Source: Meandrina meandrites (taxonomy: Eukaryota; Cnidaria; Anthozoa; Scleractinia; Meandrinidae). Taken from it: 64,000 nucleotides of DNA. How positions within the stretch are numbered: position 1 is the first letter of the stretch; the number at the start of each line of letters is the position of its first letter. The notes beneath the pieces were generated by a model, which saw nothing but the letters and a program-made list of their open reading frames with translations, had not been told where the DNA came from and ran no database searches. Below, one piece after another: positions 34,581 through 47,103 of the stretch. The position numbers were made by a program, and so were the translations under genes. The stretch is taken from contig OY855906.1 in the NCBI GenBank assembly GCA_963693305.1, positions 3,874,001 through 3,938,000 on the forward strand. The letters are read 5' to 3'.

Positions 34581-35761
34581 TTGTTATTCTCGCTAATTTT
34601 TGTATTGCATATATTAAAGCCCCTTTTAGCTTCTTTGGGAACAACCTCAGCGTGAAGTTCACTTCGAGATTTCGGAACGCGGGATTACCAATGAAACACT
34701 CTTTGTCGTCAGTAGTTATGAGCCTCTCTATGGGTATTTCCGAAGAAATCGAAGACGCGAAGATCACCGCGGAAAAAAACGAAGATCTCAAATTGAACAC
34801 TCCGATATAAAACTGTCAAAACTCGTAATCACTACAGAAAATATCTGTAATTTCTGAATGTTGGCATTGGACCACATTTCACTGCGATTTTGACAACAGT
34901 AGGTTACTGTTACCTTATGAAGCCATTACAAGGCTGAAAACGACAAATAAACGCCACTTTATGATGTCAATAAACGAAGATATGCAAAAAGAAAAATTGC
35001 GAAGAACCATGGGTACCCATAGAGAGGCTCAAATATTTGGCCCGTATTTTTCACCTTCTTCTGTCGTAATAGACGGATTCGACAAACGTGTTACATCCAT
35101 CCACCCAATTCAGATGATTCAGTTGGGACGATTTGTCACACGCAACTGAGTGCATGGGTGTATGAAAGAACAGAAAGATTGTAACCTCGCATGATACAAA
35201 TTGGGTGGCGACAAGGATGTAAACACATCAGCCGAATCTGTCTGTTCCCCAGTGTTAACCATCCTTGATTCTTTTTTGCTTCACTGTCACCTCTTGAAAG
35301 ATTTTATACCTTGGTAACTATCATTTGATAGTTTCCTTTGTAAGTTTTCTTATAAACTTCTGGATCAAAAAAAAATATGACTTACCGGTAAATATTCCGA
35401 CGTAACTTCTTAAAACCACTATAGAGTAGATAAGCAATTCCCTTCACAGTTTAGCACAGCAGCACAAGCTCCACTTGTCATAGATTCTCACATAGAAATT
35501 ATGGGGACAACTTTTAATAAAATGTTTCAGTCATGAGAGTTTTTGTTGTTATTTTTGTAAATTTATAGCTTTCCTTCAGTCAATAACTTTATCCGGCTCG
35601 TTAATATTTCAAACGTCTTGCATGTATTCATTACACAGCCACAATCTCTTCCAAGCCATATCATGCTCCCGTAGAAAACGCACACTTCTGATGCGTTTTC
35701 GTTTATCGCGTTCACCAAAACGAATAGTAACTCTTATTGTTTTCATTGAAAGCTAGCTATA
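34581..35761. other. Intergenic, no recognised gene
   Basis: The overlapping open frames at 34516-34810 on both strands show no recognisable domain. They may belong to the retroelement tail proposed at 34530. Nothing else supportable. Confidence 0.4.
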
Positions 35762-35937
35762 TTCCAGGCGTTCGGTTATTTGAGGAACAGCGCGAAAAAT
35801 GGCGAGTGAAAAATGAGGGGAGGAGAGTGGGGAGAAGGCTTGCTCGCCTTAGTCCCCTCACCTTTTTTTCCACCTGCCGTTCGTCGCGCTTATCTCGTTT
35901 TTTTCGCGCTGCTCCCAACTTACCAAACGCCTGGAAC
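35762..35937. mobile_element. MITE with TTCCAGGCGTT ends
   Basis: Imperfect inverted repeats of about 40 bp: TTCCAGGCGTTCGG at the left, CCAAACGCCTGGAA region at the right, both continuing to a CAGCGCGAAAAA block inside. GC-rich interior, no transposase. Confidence 0.7.
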
Positions 35938-38551
35938 AGTCTTATTCAAAATGGATACATTTGGCAGACTTGAGTGATTAATTTTAGCAAGCATTGCACA
36001 AAACTAGAATTGAATTGAGTTCTCCTTTATACACAAGTGTCACACTTTGTCACACCCAGGGTGGGCTTACATACTCCACGGCAGATGTTCGGTCCTGAAA
36101 ATGGAGTATGTAACTACCTAGCACAAAAAAGATTTATGACATGTCGATTCTTCGGATTCGCGCTCCTTTGCCACCTGAATTACAACGTTTGTATTTTGTT
36201 TACTTAAAAAGTTATCTCACAAAAGCGGGGATCACGGGCACCCCAGGACCCCACTGGCACCCCAGGACCCCACTGGCTACGCACGAAAATGTACAATAAG
36301 ATATATACACACTCTTATACTTTGATGAGATCGTCGTGCAATCTAATTTCGACCCCTCTCGTGATGGCAGACAGATAACCTAAACCTTAGCATGGCTGCA
36401 GTGCACACACAATCATTAGATAATTTCTTTACTTTACTTTTTTTTTCAGTCTGTCAAATATCTCACATTTCAACAAAATATTGCTATACGGATTTTCTCG
36501 CAAAAGATCATATTTTCAGCAGTAGGTTACAACCTCGGTTGAAGAGGGCAGAACTGAAAAAGATAGCTTCACCTATTAAGCATTTACTGCATGAGCTCAT
36601 TCACCAGAGACAAAGAAACCAACGCCTGGTGAATGAAAATTCGTTCCGTGCATGCACCTGAAGTAACCCTTTACCTGTTATGTGAATAAAAAAAATAGAA
36701 CCAAAACATGCCCCAATGCGGAGAACTTGCAATAGCGATTGTTAATGCTTTGCTGCGTGCGGGAATTTCGCACATTTCATTATAATTTAAAATTAATGAC
36801 GCAATTTTATTCATCCATGCGCACCTTAGCCCACTTACATTTTCAAATTTCGCAATCGTCTTCTAGTTTGCTCCAGGCTGAATTGTTTGAGCAAAGTAAG
36901 ATCCACTTTGCACTACGTTCACCGATCTTCCAAGCACAAGAATACAGCCAGTTTTGCTTGGGCATTGAGCAAGGACTCCTCTTTCATGATCACACCGCTA
37001 GCACTTAAAAGTTGTTCACTTTACCACGAAACTGGAACGTTGCTCGGCAGGTGAGGGAACGTTCCTAAAACGGCGTTATGTACGCATGTAGTTCTCAGAA
37101 TTGTTAGCATTTTAACTAAATTGTGCTGTGAACTGTGCCAATCTTAAGCATATATGTCATATATAGCTGGCAAACTTTGGTTAACATTAGACATCGTCTT
37201 AATTTTTTAGAAGAGCCTTGAATACAGTGACTAAATTGAAGCATGTACACAGATATTTGACAAGAAGGGCAATAAAATATGCCTCCTTATAGAAGAAGCC
37301 AAGAGAGGATCAACTAAGAGGAACCATCTCCATCATTCACTCTCTCTTGAGGTAACTTACTGAGACTTTTGTGTCTTATATAATAGATTAAATTTTATAG
37401 TGAGTCTTTAGAACAGGACTATCGCTGAACATTTTTACGTGACTAACCAGCAGCTCGGTGTAGTCAACCACAGAATAGTAACTAAGGCTTAACTGCAAAA
37501 AATTCACCTTTCTTTAGTTCAGAGACTAATAGTCAAACGGCAATGATTTGATACTTTTTAATTTGTTGTCGAAATCATCTTGAAATCGATTGAAGACACT
37601 AGGGAAAGATTCGCGCACTTGCCCTCGCATTTTTCCTAATAGTTTTGCATTTTACGAATTTGAAAGAATTTTTGCGACAAGCCATGCAATACCAAAGACT
37701 ATCGATAAACGTTAATACTACAGGTTTAGTACGTTTTCCTTTGCGATTTAATAATTTAAATACCGATTATTTTCTTTACACCAGAGCTTGAAAGAAAAAC
37801 AATGGTTGTAGTACAGTTTATTACATGTATCTTGGTACCGCACCATCCATGAATCATGCAGCTGGAGGAACAGAAAGCCTGAAACAAAAATCCTTCAAGC
37901 AAGTGGCGTGGCATTCTGAAAGAGTCAAGTTTTGCTTGTGTCAGATGCAGAACTGATTTATCCTGACATCAGTCCTACTGCGTGGATAATTCCTGCTGCT
38001 CAGGTAACAACTCGTTTTACGTAAAATTCCTAGATCAATACCAAAACAGATCGGAACTGGCGACATGTACGTAATCCCAAGCTGGGTGGAGGGTTTCGCG
38101 CGTCCCACTTGGTGCTTGTCTGACTTGCACGCTCCCGAGGACCAGTTGCAGTACGGTTGGGGGACGGTTGGGGCTAGGGACTATGCGCTTCGTATCAGAA
38201 ACCCATCCTATTTGTTATTGCACGTAGGTATCATTAGTACCATACGAGTCAACTCAGATAACATGTGATCATGAAAGTCAGATTTGGTGGTTCTTCTTCT
38301 GAAAGGTTGCGGTACTTCCCTCAGAACGCCTTCCGACTCTGACCGACTCTAACCCCCAGAGGACTGCCTGTATTCAAGCGGGGATTACATATTTCGAATA
38401 AGGTATTCCTATTTTCTACATACAAATATCGTTAACAAATTAAATAACTGATCTAGGGTTTTCGAGAACGGGTTGTACTTCTCAGTGTACTAAATAGGCA
38501 TGCCTTTAGACAAGATAACGATAGTGACCATCAAATTAAGTTCAACTGATC
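35938..38551. other. Intergenic, no recognised gene
   Basis: Short open frames only. A 19-bp unit (GCACCCCAGGACCCCACTG) is tandemly doubled at 36238-36275. A GC-richer patch at 38065-38200 is open on plus but unrecognised. No splice-connected coding chain was found. Confidence 0.4.
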
Positions 38552-39075
38552 TAATCGGATTAAAACATTATCAACAAATACAATAAAAACAAGAGAAATT
38601 ACATATGAAACTAACTGAAAAAACGATATTGACGCCAGAGCCTGGAGGCTTATAATTCAAGTTATTGACTCATTTAATTTGCCATCTACCGATGTTTTGT
38701 CCCCGCTTTATTGAAACAATTATTCCACTGACTCTTGGATGGCCCCCTCCACTGACTCGTGGACGGCCCCCTCCGCTGACTCGTGGATGACCCGCTCCGC
38801 TGACTCTTGGACGGCCCCCTCCATTGACTCTTGGACGGCCACCTCTACTGACTCGTGGATAGCCCGCTCCAATGACTCTTGGTCGGCCCTCGGCCCTCCT
38901 CTGACTCGTGGACGGCTCCCTCCATTGACTCGTGGACGGCCAGCTCCATTGACTCGTGGACGGCCCGGCCCTCTCCACTGACTCGCGGACGGCCCTCTCC
39001 ACTGACTCGTGGACGGCCCTCTCCACTGACTCTTGGATGGCCTCCTCGTCAGATTCATCAACAAAATTCTTTTCC
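38552..39075 (-). repeat. Segmental duplication copy A with 24-bp minisatellite
   Basis: Holds about 13 units of a 24-bp repeat (plus strand TGACTCGTGGACGGCCCCCT with variants) at about 38728-39048. Because 24 is divisible by three and the unit lacks stops, all three minus frames are open, giving ESVERAVH-, SQWRGPST- and RVNGGGRP-type repeats. One minus frame starts with ATG at about 39095 (MSKVHAQEKNF...DESDEEA) before entering the array, so a small repeat protein is conceivable. A frame change inside the array argues against one conserved frame. Copy B is 39706-40213. Confidence 0.8.
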
Positions 39076-39705
39076 TGAGCATGGACCTTCGACATTTTTC
39101 GCCTCAACTGGACACTACTACCCTCATATTACGAGTGCAAGATAAAGACGCCTGACTAATTTCCCGGTAAACTCAGCATTGATTGTTACTTCTTTTGATT
39201 GAATCAAAGACTTCTTCAGCTACCTCTCTTGACATACGTTTTCTAGAAACACATTAAAACACCCTCTGCTGTAATATTTTTTCCTTATTAATTCTCACCT
39301 TCTTTTTGTTCTTTTTGAAGATGACGTGAAATTGGAGGCGATATAACGACGAGCGCGACAGATAGTGTTTTCACGGGCATTCGTGTTGGCTGGGAGAAGA
39401 GAACGAGGGGGGGGGGGGGGAAGGGGATCATGAAAGCCAAACTTCTGCGCACCCTCCCCTGGCGATAAATTATGACCGTTCCCTGACATCCAACGCATGC
39501 TTGGGGAATAATTGTTAAGTGTACTAACTTGTCAGTTCTGAATTATATAAGACAGGATGAGGATCATGTGACTTGCTGACCGCTGGACTGCTGCAATTTG
39601 TAGGGTAGAGTATGGCCATGAATATCTGTGTACACCTATGTAATAATACCAAATATGGCTATGTATGTAAGACCATATAAGGATATTTATCTGATTGATC
39701 TGATT
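39076..39705. other. Spacer between duplicated blocks
   Basis: Includes a G-run near 39409-39425 and, near 39610-39690, loose TATGGCTATGTAAGACCAT-type words like those at 40900-41270. No gene seen. Confidence 0.4.
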
Positions 39706-40213
39706 GATTAAAACATTAACAACATAAACAAGAGAAATTGCATATGAAACTAACTGAAAAAAGCTATACTGATGTCAGAGCCTGGAGGCTTATAATTCAA
39801 GTTATTGACTCATTTAATTTGCCATTTACCGATGTTTTTTGTTTGCTTTATTGAAACAATTGTTCCACTGACTCTTGGATGGCCCCCTCCACTGACTCAT
39901 GGACGGCCCCCTCCGCTGACTCGTGGATGACCCGCTCCGCTGACTCTTGGACGGCCCCCTCCATTGACTCTTGGACGGCCACCTCTACTGACTCGTGGAT
40001 AGCCCGCTCCATTGACTCTTGGTCGGCCCTCGGCCCTCCTCTGACTCGTGGACGGCTCCCTCCATTGACTCGTGGACGGCCAGCTCCATTGACTCGTGGA
40101 CGGCCCGGCCCCTCCTCTGACTCGCGGACGGCCCTCTCCACTGACTCGCGACGGACCTCTCCACTGACTCTTGGATGGCCTCCTCGTCAGATTCATTCAC
40201 AAAATTTTTTTCC
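39706..40213 (-). repeat. Segmental duplication copy B with 24-bp minisatellite
   Basis: Same flank and array as copy A, offset about 1138 bp, sharing GCCTGGAGGCTTATAATTC upstream and CTCCTCGTCAGATTCATT downstream. The array again has about 13 units. Differences include small indels (for example near 40148) that shift the minus-strand frame relative to copy A. Confidence 0.85.
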
Positions 40214-40532
40214 CGAAAATTTTTAGCTTTGCAGCAAGTTACTTGAATTTCGACTTAAGCCGGAAATTTTCTCCCTGAAACCAAAAGAAATTTATTATTT
40301 TCTTACGTCTGACCTCTTGGCACAGGCCAGTACCAGAATGACTGCCAATGCCAGATTTGACGCTTCCATGCCAGTGCTAGTGCACGAACCTGAGTGTGTG
40401 CCTGTGTCCATTTGGTCAGAGAACAGACTGTCATTTATGTCAGTTTGAATGAAATATCAACATTAGAATTATACAAACTGCTACATATGGCTAATAACAT
40501 ATATATTTTTTGATGAGTACAGATTGATTTTG

Positions 40533-40801
40533 AGCTACAGAGCCATGATGGGAACAGTGCGTCAGTAATTGCCATTGCCAGATGGGATTCATACCCACGA
40601 CCTTCCGGTTACAGGTCCACTGCTCTACCATCTGAGCTACAGAGCCAGGATGGGAACAGCGCGTGAGTGATCTCCTGTTGATTCACTCAGTTTTGTACCT
40701 GAGGACGATTCTAAACTAAAATACACTGTAAATCCTGACCACTCGAAAAACAACCATTGGCTCAGGTGGGATTCAAACCCACGACCTTCGGGTTACAGGT
40801 C
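40533..40801 (-). mobile_element. tRNA-derived SINE fragments, repeated
   Basis: On minus, 40646-40581 reads as a tRNA-like head: GGCTCTGTAGCTCAGATGG (A box) through to GGTATGAATCC (B box). A second partial head with GGTTTGAATCC lies at 40801-40758. The GAGCTACAGAGCCA-GATGGGAACAG block occurs twice (40533 and 40634). Anticodon-stem pairing is poor, so these are SINE pieces rather than a working tRNA. Confidence 0.65.
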
Positions 40802-41836
40802 CACCTCTCTGGAATAATTTGTAAGTTTACTAACTTTTTAGTTTTTATTCACGCTAGACAGGAAGAATACCATAGCTGCCCGCCAGACTGTTATATAGAG
40901 TAAAGTATGATTATGAATGGCTACGTAGCGGACGGTGAGGACTATATATGACTGAAAACCTATCGGGCTATATGTAAGACCATGTAAAGCAGAAATAGGG
41001 GAACATGTTAAACTGTATCTGAATAATGGTCATGTATAAGTCTATAAGTTATGTAGGTCCATGTATGACAATCTAATATATGTATGGCTATGTAAGGGCA
41101 ATTATATTATATATATTACGGTATGCATGTTCATGTCACGATATCACTCTGTAAGATTATGTAAAGCTATGTATTACAATGTTTGGCTATGTAACTAGTG
41201 TAAAATATTGGTCATGTAAGGTTCTGTAAGGTCATGTATCACTATGTATGATTATGTAGGTATATATGGTACAGTGGCTGTGATTCTTGCCTTCCAAATC
41301 AGTTTGTCAATTAGGGTTTGAGGCGTACATAAATATTTCTCCTTTGTTTCTTTCTTGTTTTCTTTAAAATCTCTTTCAGGTCTGGATCAGGAAACTTGTA
41401 TCCTTTGATTTGTTTCATTATTCCTTTTTCTCACTTTTGTTGTTTGTTGTTTGTTATAATTTAATGCTGCCACTGTTGTTGTTGTTGCTTTCATTATCTT
41501 GGATTGTAAAAACTAACCAAATCATCATCATCATCATCATCATCATTGTCGTGGGTCGTGGTCGTGGTCGTGGTCGTGGTCGTTACAACCGGGTAGAGGT
41601 CTGGAATTCAATCGATTACCTCGTTCCCATGTTCCCATGCTTTAGTTGTCACAGTTGTCACATTTGTTGCCTTTATTAGAGTTTTTTTGCCTAAAATCAT
41701 CGAAAATGTCCGAAGATGTTTGACAATTTCCAAAAGTTGCCGATGCTTTGCGAAGATTGCGAAAGACCGAGGCCTTTTTTAGTCAGTTATCGTAGAATAT
41801 CTGTGACTACGTTAAAGGTAGGAAGCGAACTCGGTG

Positions 41837-41882
<46 letters not shown>

Positions 41883-42305
41883 CCACGACTAAAAATATTT
41901 CTCCTGAAATGGCTTAAATAATGGCGTGAAAACAATTTCCAAGCACTTTCCTTTTCTGGGAGAGGGCTGCAGATGAATAAGTAATTGCTTTTTGTTTTAT
42001 CTTACATTGTAACTGGCTCATTTCCTGTATATCCAGTTTGTAAGCATGAAATTGTCTAGGGGCAATTAACTCCTCTTGCATGCATTGTAAGTCTGTTGTG
42101 GGCTACTCCTGTGCACATGATGACCTTGATGTTTTTGACGATGTTACAGTTCGATTTCACTGCTCTGAGAAAACTCACCTAATAATGTGTTTACCAACAC
42201 AAGCTTCAATATTACTAATAACAAAGTTTACTTTAATATATTCTTGAGTTTACAACTTACAATTATGTAACATTTTAACTGATTGTTATAATTTTACTCT
42301 TTTTC
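40802..42305. repeat. Low-complexity stretch with microsatellites
   Basis: From 40900 to 41270 short words such as GGTCATGTAAGG and CTATGTA recur irregularly, an eroded minisatellite. Then (ATC)n at 41521-41546, (GTCGTG)n at about 41549-41582, and about 15 GAT units at 41838-41883. No gene recognised. Confidence 0.65.
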
Positions 42306-42910
42306 TCAGCTGGGTTGTAATCTACACAGACAAGGATGAATGACTTGCTGTTGTGTCAATAGGTTCCTTGCTGAGTAGCGGAGATGATGCTGTGGTGTGA
42401 AGCTAGAGGACCTAGAAAAATGGTATTTATTCCAAATTTTCTGTTAGTAGGCCTTTTTGTTTTACTAATTTCTGTCTTTTCTTGCTGAGGATGATTAGGC
42501 TTCTGTATTTCTTGAGTTCTGAGTGTCTCCACATTTGGGATATTAGTCTTGCCTTTGCACAAAGTCTCAAATTTGTCATTTGCCACTGCTGCCAAGTAAC
42601 TGATAATTTGAATGTAAATTTCTTTTGTAGCAGTGATCAAGCAGTTTATATCAGATGTGTGCTGGGATGATCTGATTATTGACACACCTCCAGGTATGAA
42701 CAATGTAATTTTAAGTCCATCTTAGGGAGTACCCGAAATGTTGAGATGAGATGATAAATGTAATGTATCAGTCAAATTTACTGATCATTATTTAACCTTT
42801 CAAATGACTTGCTGTTGTGTCAATAGGTTCCTTGTTAAGTAGCAGAGATGATGCTATGGTGTGAAGATAGAGGACCTAAGAAAAATGGTATTTATTCCAA
42901 ATTATCTATA

Positions 42911-43134
42911 GGCTCAACCCTCCAAGCTAAGACCATTTTAGTCGCCATGGCGACTAAAAGTTTGGAGCTGGCGACTAAATTGGAACAGAAGTCGCCAGCC
43001 TGGCGACTAAAATTGAGAAGGATTGAAAGCATGAGCTTAATTTAGCGACTAAAATTTTTCACTGGTGACCAAACTTGAGCAGTCAGTGGCCAAATGGCCA
43101 CTAAGGAAAAAAAATAAACTTGGAGGGTTGAGGC
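42911..43134. mobile_element. MITE with GGCTCAACCCTCCAAG ends
   Basis: Terminal inverted repeats match at 15 of 16 positions (42911-42926 and 43119-43134). The interior is built from repeated GCGACTAAA and TTTAGTCGCC words. It interrupts the intron-like part of module copy 2, so it is younger than the tandem amplification. Possibly hAT-derived. Confidence 0.75.
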
Positions 43135-43771
43135 TTCCTGTTATTAAATTTTGTCTTTCCTGAAATGTACATGTATGTATTAAAAATAAAAAAAAAAATA
43201 GTTAGGCTACATACTTGTGAGTGTCTCCACATTTGGAATTGGAGAAAACTAAAGACATCAGTCTTGCCTTCGTGCAAAGTCTCAAATTTGCGATTTGCCA
43301 CTGCCAAGTAACTGATAATTCGAACGTTAATTTCTTTTGTAGCAATTATCGAACAGTTTCTATGAGAAGTGTGGTGGGGTGATGTGGATTAACTGATTAT
43401 TTGCGCACCTTCAGGTATGAGGTTAATTTGTACTGAACAATGTAATTTATGTGCACCATATATATAAAGGGAGCACCCACCCTTGCCGAGTGCATGTTTG
43501 ATGAAAATGACAAATGTAATGTATCATTCAAATTAAATTATCTTAACCTTTCTTTTCTTAGTTGGGTTCCAGTCTGTGCAGACAAGGATGAATGACCTGC
43601 TGTTGTGTCAATAGGTTCCTTGCTACATAGCCAAGATGATGTTATGGGGCGAAGATAGAGGACCAAGGAAAAATGGTATTTATTCCAATCTGCAGGCTTT
43701 TTGTTATTAATTTTTGCCTTTCATCACCTATGCAAAATTAAAAATGATTAGGCTTCTGAGTGTCTCCACAT

Positions 43772-44050
43772 TAGTAAGTAAGGTAAAGTCTGCATACAAG
43801 CCTAGTGGCCCATCAGGCCGGAGCTTATCCCTATTCCAGTAGGATGAATTGAACAGGAGTATTTATACTCCTCCCTGGATCAGCAGTAAATTTTCCAGTA
43901 CCCATTTTTCACCTGAGTTGAGAGAGGCACTGTGATAGTAAAGTGTTCCCCATGAATTAACAACTTAGTGACACCAGCCAGGGCTCAACGTTCCCAGACC
44001 ACATTATCCAGAGTCCAGCACACTAACCACTGGGCCACCACAACTCACAG
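43772..44050 (-). mobile_element. SINE with 10-bp target duplication
   Basis: Flanked by GTCTCCACAT at 43762-43771 and 44051-44060. On minus it begins with a tRNA-like head (GTGGCCCAGTGGTTAGTGTG) and a degenerate B box. It splits the conserved core of the third module copy, so the target duplication is also visible by comparison with copies 1 and 2. Confidence 0.8.
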
Positions 44051-44851
44051 GTCTCCACATATTAGGGCATGTAGAAAACTATTATAGTCTTGTCATCACA
44101 CAAAATCCCAAATTTACCAGTTGCCCCTGCCAACTAACAAATTTAACTGTTTTGTTAATTTTTTAGCATCCTTCGGATGTGTGTTGTGGTGATCATCTGG
44201 ATTACATGAATTATTGGCACACACATTCAGATACAACAATAATTTGTACTGAGCAATGTAATTTTAATCGAATATTGTAACAAAAATCAGTGTACTGTTC
44301 AACAATTGTGTAGTGGTTATAGTTTGTGAGACTCTAGATTCTAGCTATCTCTTGCTTGCAAATCTGTAGTTAGTGTTTTTCTTCCTTCTTTGCAGGCACT
44401 ATTCCACTGGATCAAAGTCTAACACAATTCCAACGAAGAAGGCCAAGCCTTTATTGACTTGTTTCTTAGCTCATCAACACCACAAAATTGTATACAGTAA
44501 ATACAACATTCAAACTGGTACAAATGGAAAGCAGTGGAGATCAGACTGAACATTCAAAAAAACATGCATGAAGTCTGTTGGATATACTGTGTCTGTAGCC
44601 CAGCTGAGATTCCTGTCTCTAATGACAAACATGTCTGAGAAGATTACGTGATCAACAACTGGTTTCTCCTTACATTGTTAGTCCAGTGTCCATCAGTCAA
44701 GTCTTGATGTAGCACCAGCTTCTCAAAACAAACATGAAAAGAAATGTATAGGAATTAGTAAGGAGAAAGTTTAAATTGTATCTTGATTTGGAAAAATCTC
44801 TTTTGCATTTACTTTCAAGACACATTTACATAAAATGTGTGGCTACATAAC

Positions 44852-45345
44852 CAGTTTTGTCAATGACCTCTTCAATTGGTTGCCATGATAGATTTGAATC
44901 TGGGATGATGTCGTGTAACCATAAATGAAAAGTAAACCTTGACAACTATATATAGTTATGTTAAAAAATAAACCAAGCCAGAAATAATGATACGATTTCA
45001 TAGAAATAAATGCTTTAATAGAAAGATGAGTGATGGAATTACATAGCATTTTTATGACCCATGTCACACACATTTACATTTGAAGATTTTTCAAATGTAA
45101 ATGTGTAGGGCTAACGTTCATCAAAATCTTATGTAGTTTTTAATTGCTCATCTTTCTCTTTAAAGTGTTTATCAAATCCTTTAGTTGTTAGAAATAATAA
45201 ATAAATGAAATATAAATATTTAAAAATATAAATAAATATAAACAGTGTAGAGTATCAAGGTATATTTTTCACTTGCGGTTGCATGAAGTCATCCCAGATT
45301 CAACTCTGATATGGCAACCAACTGAAGAAGTCATTAACTTAGCAA
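44852..45345. repeat. About 500-bp imperfect palindrome
   Basis: The centre is a perfect 16-nt hairpin (45068-45083 and 45091-45106, loop of 7). Outward the arms stay alignable: AGAAAGATGAG at about 45030 with its inverse at about 45143, and GGTTGCCAT with GAATCTGGGATGA at 44880-44910 with inverses at about 45290-45320. Arm identity looks moderate, so this is an old inverted duplication or foldback element. Confidence 0.7.
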
Positions 45346-46832
45346 GTTTTGCAGTTGCATACGTTATATGAATGTGTGTTGAAATAAAATGTTTTAAGGT
45401 CTTTCCTGATTGAGATATTGCTAAATCAGAAGACAATCCTTATTTGGGAAGCTCAGAAATTGTTGTAGATGATAGGTCATGAAATAAATGGAACTAAATA
45501 AAGTTGTACATGTACCACTAAAGCCGCCTGTACCATTATATTGTGTGATAATAATTTTCTGGACTCATTGTCACCGGATACAATCTTGGAAGCAGGGAGA
45601 TGGAGTGCAAAATCAGGGGACTGGGAAGGAGCTAATAATGAGCATGTGGTAAATCAAAGCACCGAGTCACTTTCGCATGTTTGCCGTGCTTATCTTTGAC
45701 AGTTATTGCAAGACTGTTCGTTTGGTCAAGTGCGGAACAGCCATTTAAAAGAACTACCAAAGACACCTTGCATTTTTATCTTGACTTCTTCGTCGGTTCA
45801 AATTTCTACTGTACCCTTCGGAGATACAGCTGCTGTAATGAAAAAGAAAACCGGTTGCCATGCATTGCTTCGATGAGATGAAGAGGAAACAGATTTCGAT
45901 TTTTTTCTTAACGATTTTGACAAAATTCCAGACAGCTTTCATGGCTTTATTTCCTTTTGTTGTCCCTTGTCTTCATTGCTTTGTATTGGTGACCAAACCT
46001 ATTTAAGGAGTGGCAAATTATAGCTAATGATTTTTGTCCAAAACTCTCAAAAAATTTGATTGTGCCATCCAAGTACATTAGTTCAAGATAGATTTAGAAA
46101 GATTTTACTTTTCGAAAGAAGTTGCAAAGAACAAATTAAGGTCATTCCCCGAAATAGAACTGAACATAGATTTTCAACCAAACCTTGTCTATTGGTTGAT
46201 TACCTAAAGGGAACTTAAATTTTGAAATAAAAAAGGGGGGTCACCACATTCGTTTAGGAGCGGGAAGACCTCGTATTTACCACATAATTCCTTATAATTC
46301 CATTGCGAATACTGGCAAAGTACACGTTTTCGGTGATAATCTTTTTTTCAAACGTATTGGAAAACGTAGGAATTGATCTGTATTCATTTTATAGAAGGAG
46401 ATTGATCGTTACACCCAAAATATGTGAAAAAAATTGATAGGTCCCCATACTCGTTTACGAGAAATCGACGATATATTTCTCTCGCGGACTAAGTTGCATA
46501 GAAAAAAGCAGCCATTTTGTTTATGTGCGCGCGCTAATGCCGCAAGAAATCGTGCGCAGGAAGGATGCGCAATGCAAAGCAGAAAAGAAGCAACAGAAAA
46601 CACTGGAAAAGACTCTTTGAGGCCTTCTACTAAAAAAAATATCTTCGTAACTACAAAATGGGCCGTGCGACTACTTACTTTATTGAATTAAATAGTTGAA
46701 GTTAAGGGGAGGGGGGGGGAAAGTTTAAACATCTACAAAGTACGAGAGGGAAAGGGTGATTGGGAGAAGCCTCCCACTCTCTGTGGGAGACATAAGTTTC
46801 AGGACAAAAGTATCAGTAAGAGCATAACATAT
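45346..46832. other. Intergenic, no recognised gene
   Basis: Several short open frames on both strands with no recognisable product. A short purine-rich run lies near 46706-46720. It separates the palindrome from the 3' end of the 212-aa protein gene. Confidence 0.4.
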
Positions 46833-46838
46833 ATTTAT
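46833..46838 (-). terminator. Polyadenylation signal of the 212-aa protein gene
   Basis: AATAAA on minus (TTTATT on plus), about 265 bp past the stop codon at 47104. First such hexamer seen on this strand after the stop. Confidence 0.5.
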
Positions 46839-47103
46839 TTAGTAGGAAAGATCTTGATTTAACGCTAACAAACTTACAAACAGAATATTCAGAACATGAT
46901 TGAGTTGTCCACATTTCTTTCAGAAAATGTCCAGAACGCAGTTCAGTTATTAATATTTCTTTAAAAACCTTACCAAGGGACAAAATGTCTTTTTCTCGCA
47001 TAGTAGATATAGGGATCAGAAAGGAGTTTTGTTTGCCGAAAAAATCCCCATAGCTAAATTGAGCCAGGCGTTCTCAGTATTGTTCATTGTTTTAACTATT
47101 GTC

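Larger units (their letters stand above)
42306..44480 (+). repeat. Tandemly amplified exon/intron-like module, three copies
   Basis: Each copy has an acceptor-like tract (TTTTTCTCAG), then a conserved block containing GCTGTTGTGTCAATAGGTTCC and GAGGACC(T)A and ending AAAAATG|GTATTT. Next come an intron-like stretch with a conserved GTCTCCACAT...AAAGTCTCAAATTTG...AACTGATAA core, an acceptor TTCTTTTGTAG, a block of about 65 bp, and a donor CAG|GTATGA. Copies start near 42310, 42790 and 43560. The chain ends at TTTGCAG|GCACTATTCC near 44396. No frame is conserved. The conserved intron core with CTGA-like boxes raises the idea of a snoRNA host gene, which is inference. Mobile elements interrupt copies 2 and 3. 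Confidence 0.55.

Noticed and set aside
40581..40646. Functional tRNA gene on minus
   Set aside because: A and B boxes are good but anticodon-stem pairing fails, and partial copies recur next to it, as in a SINE.
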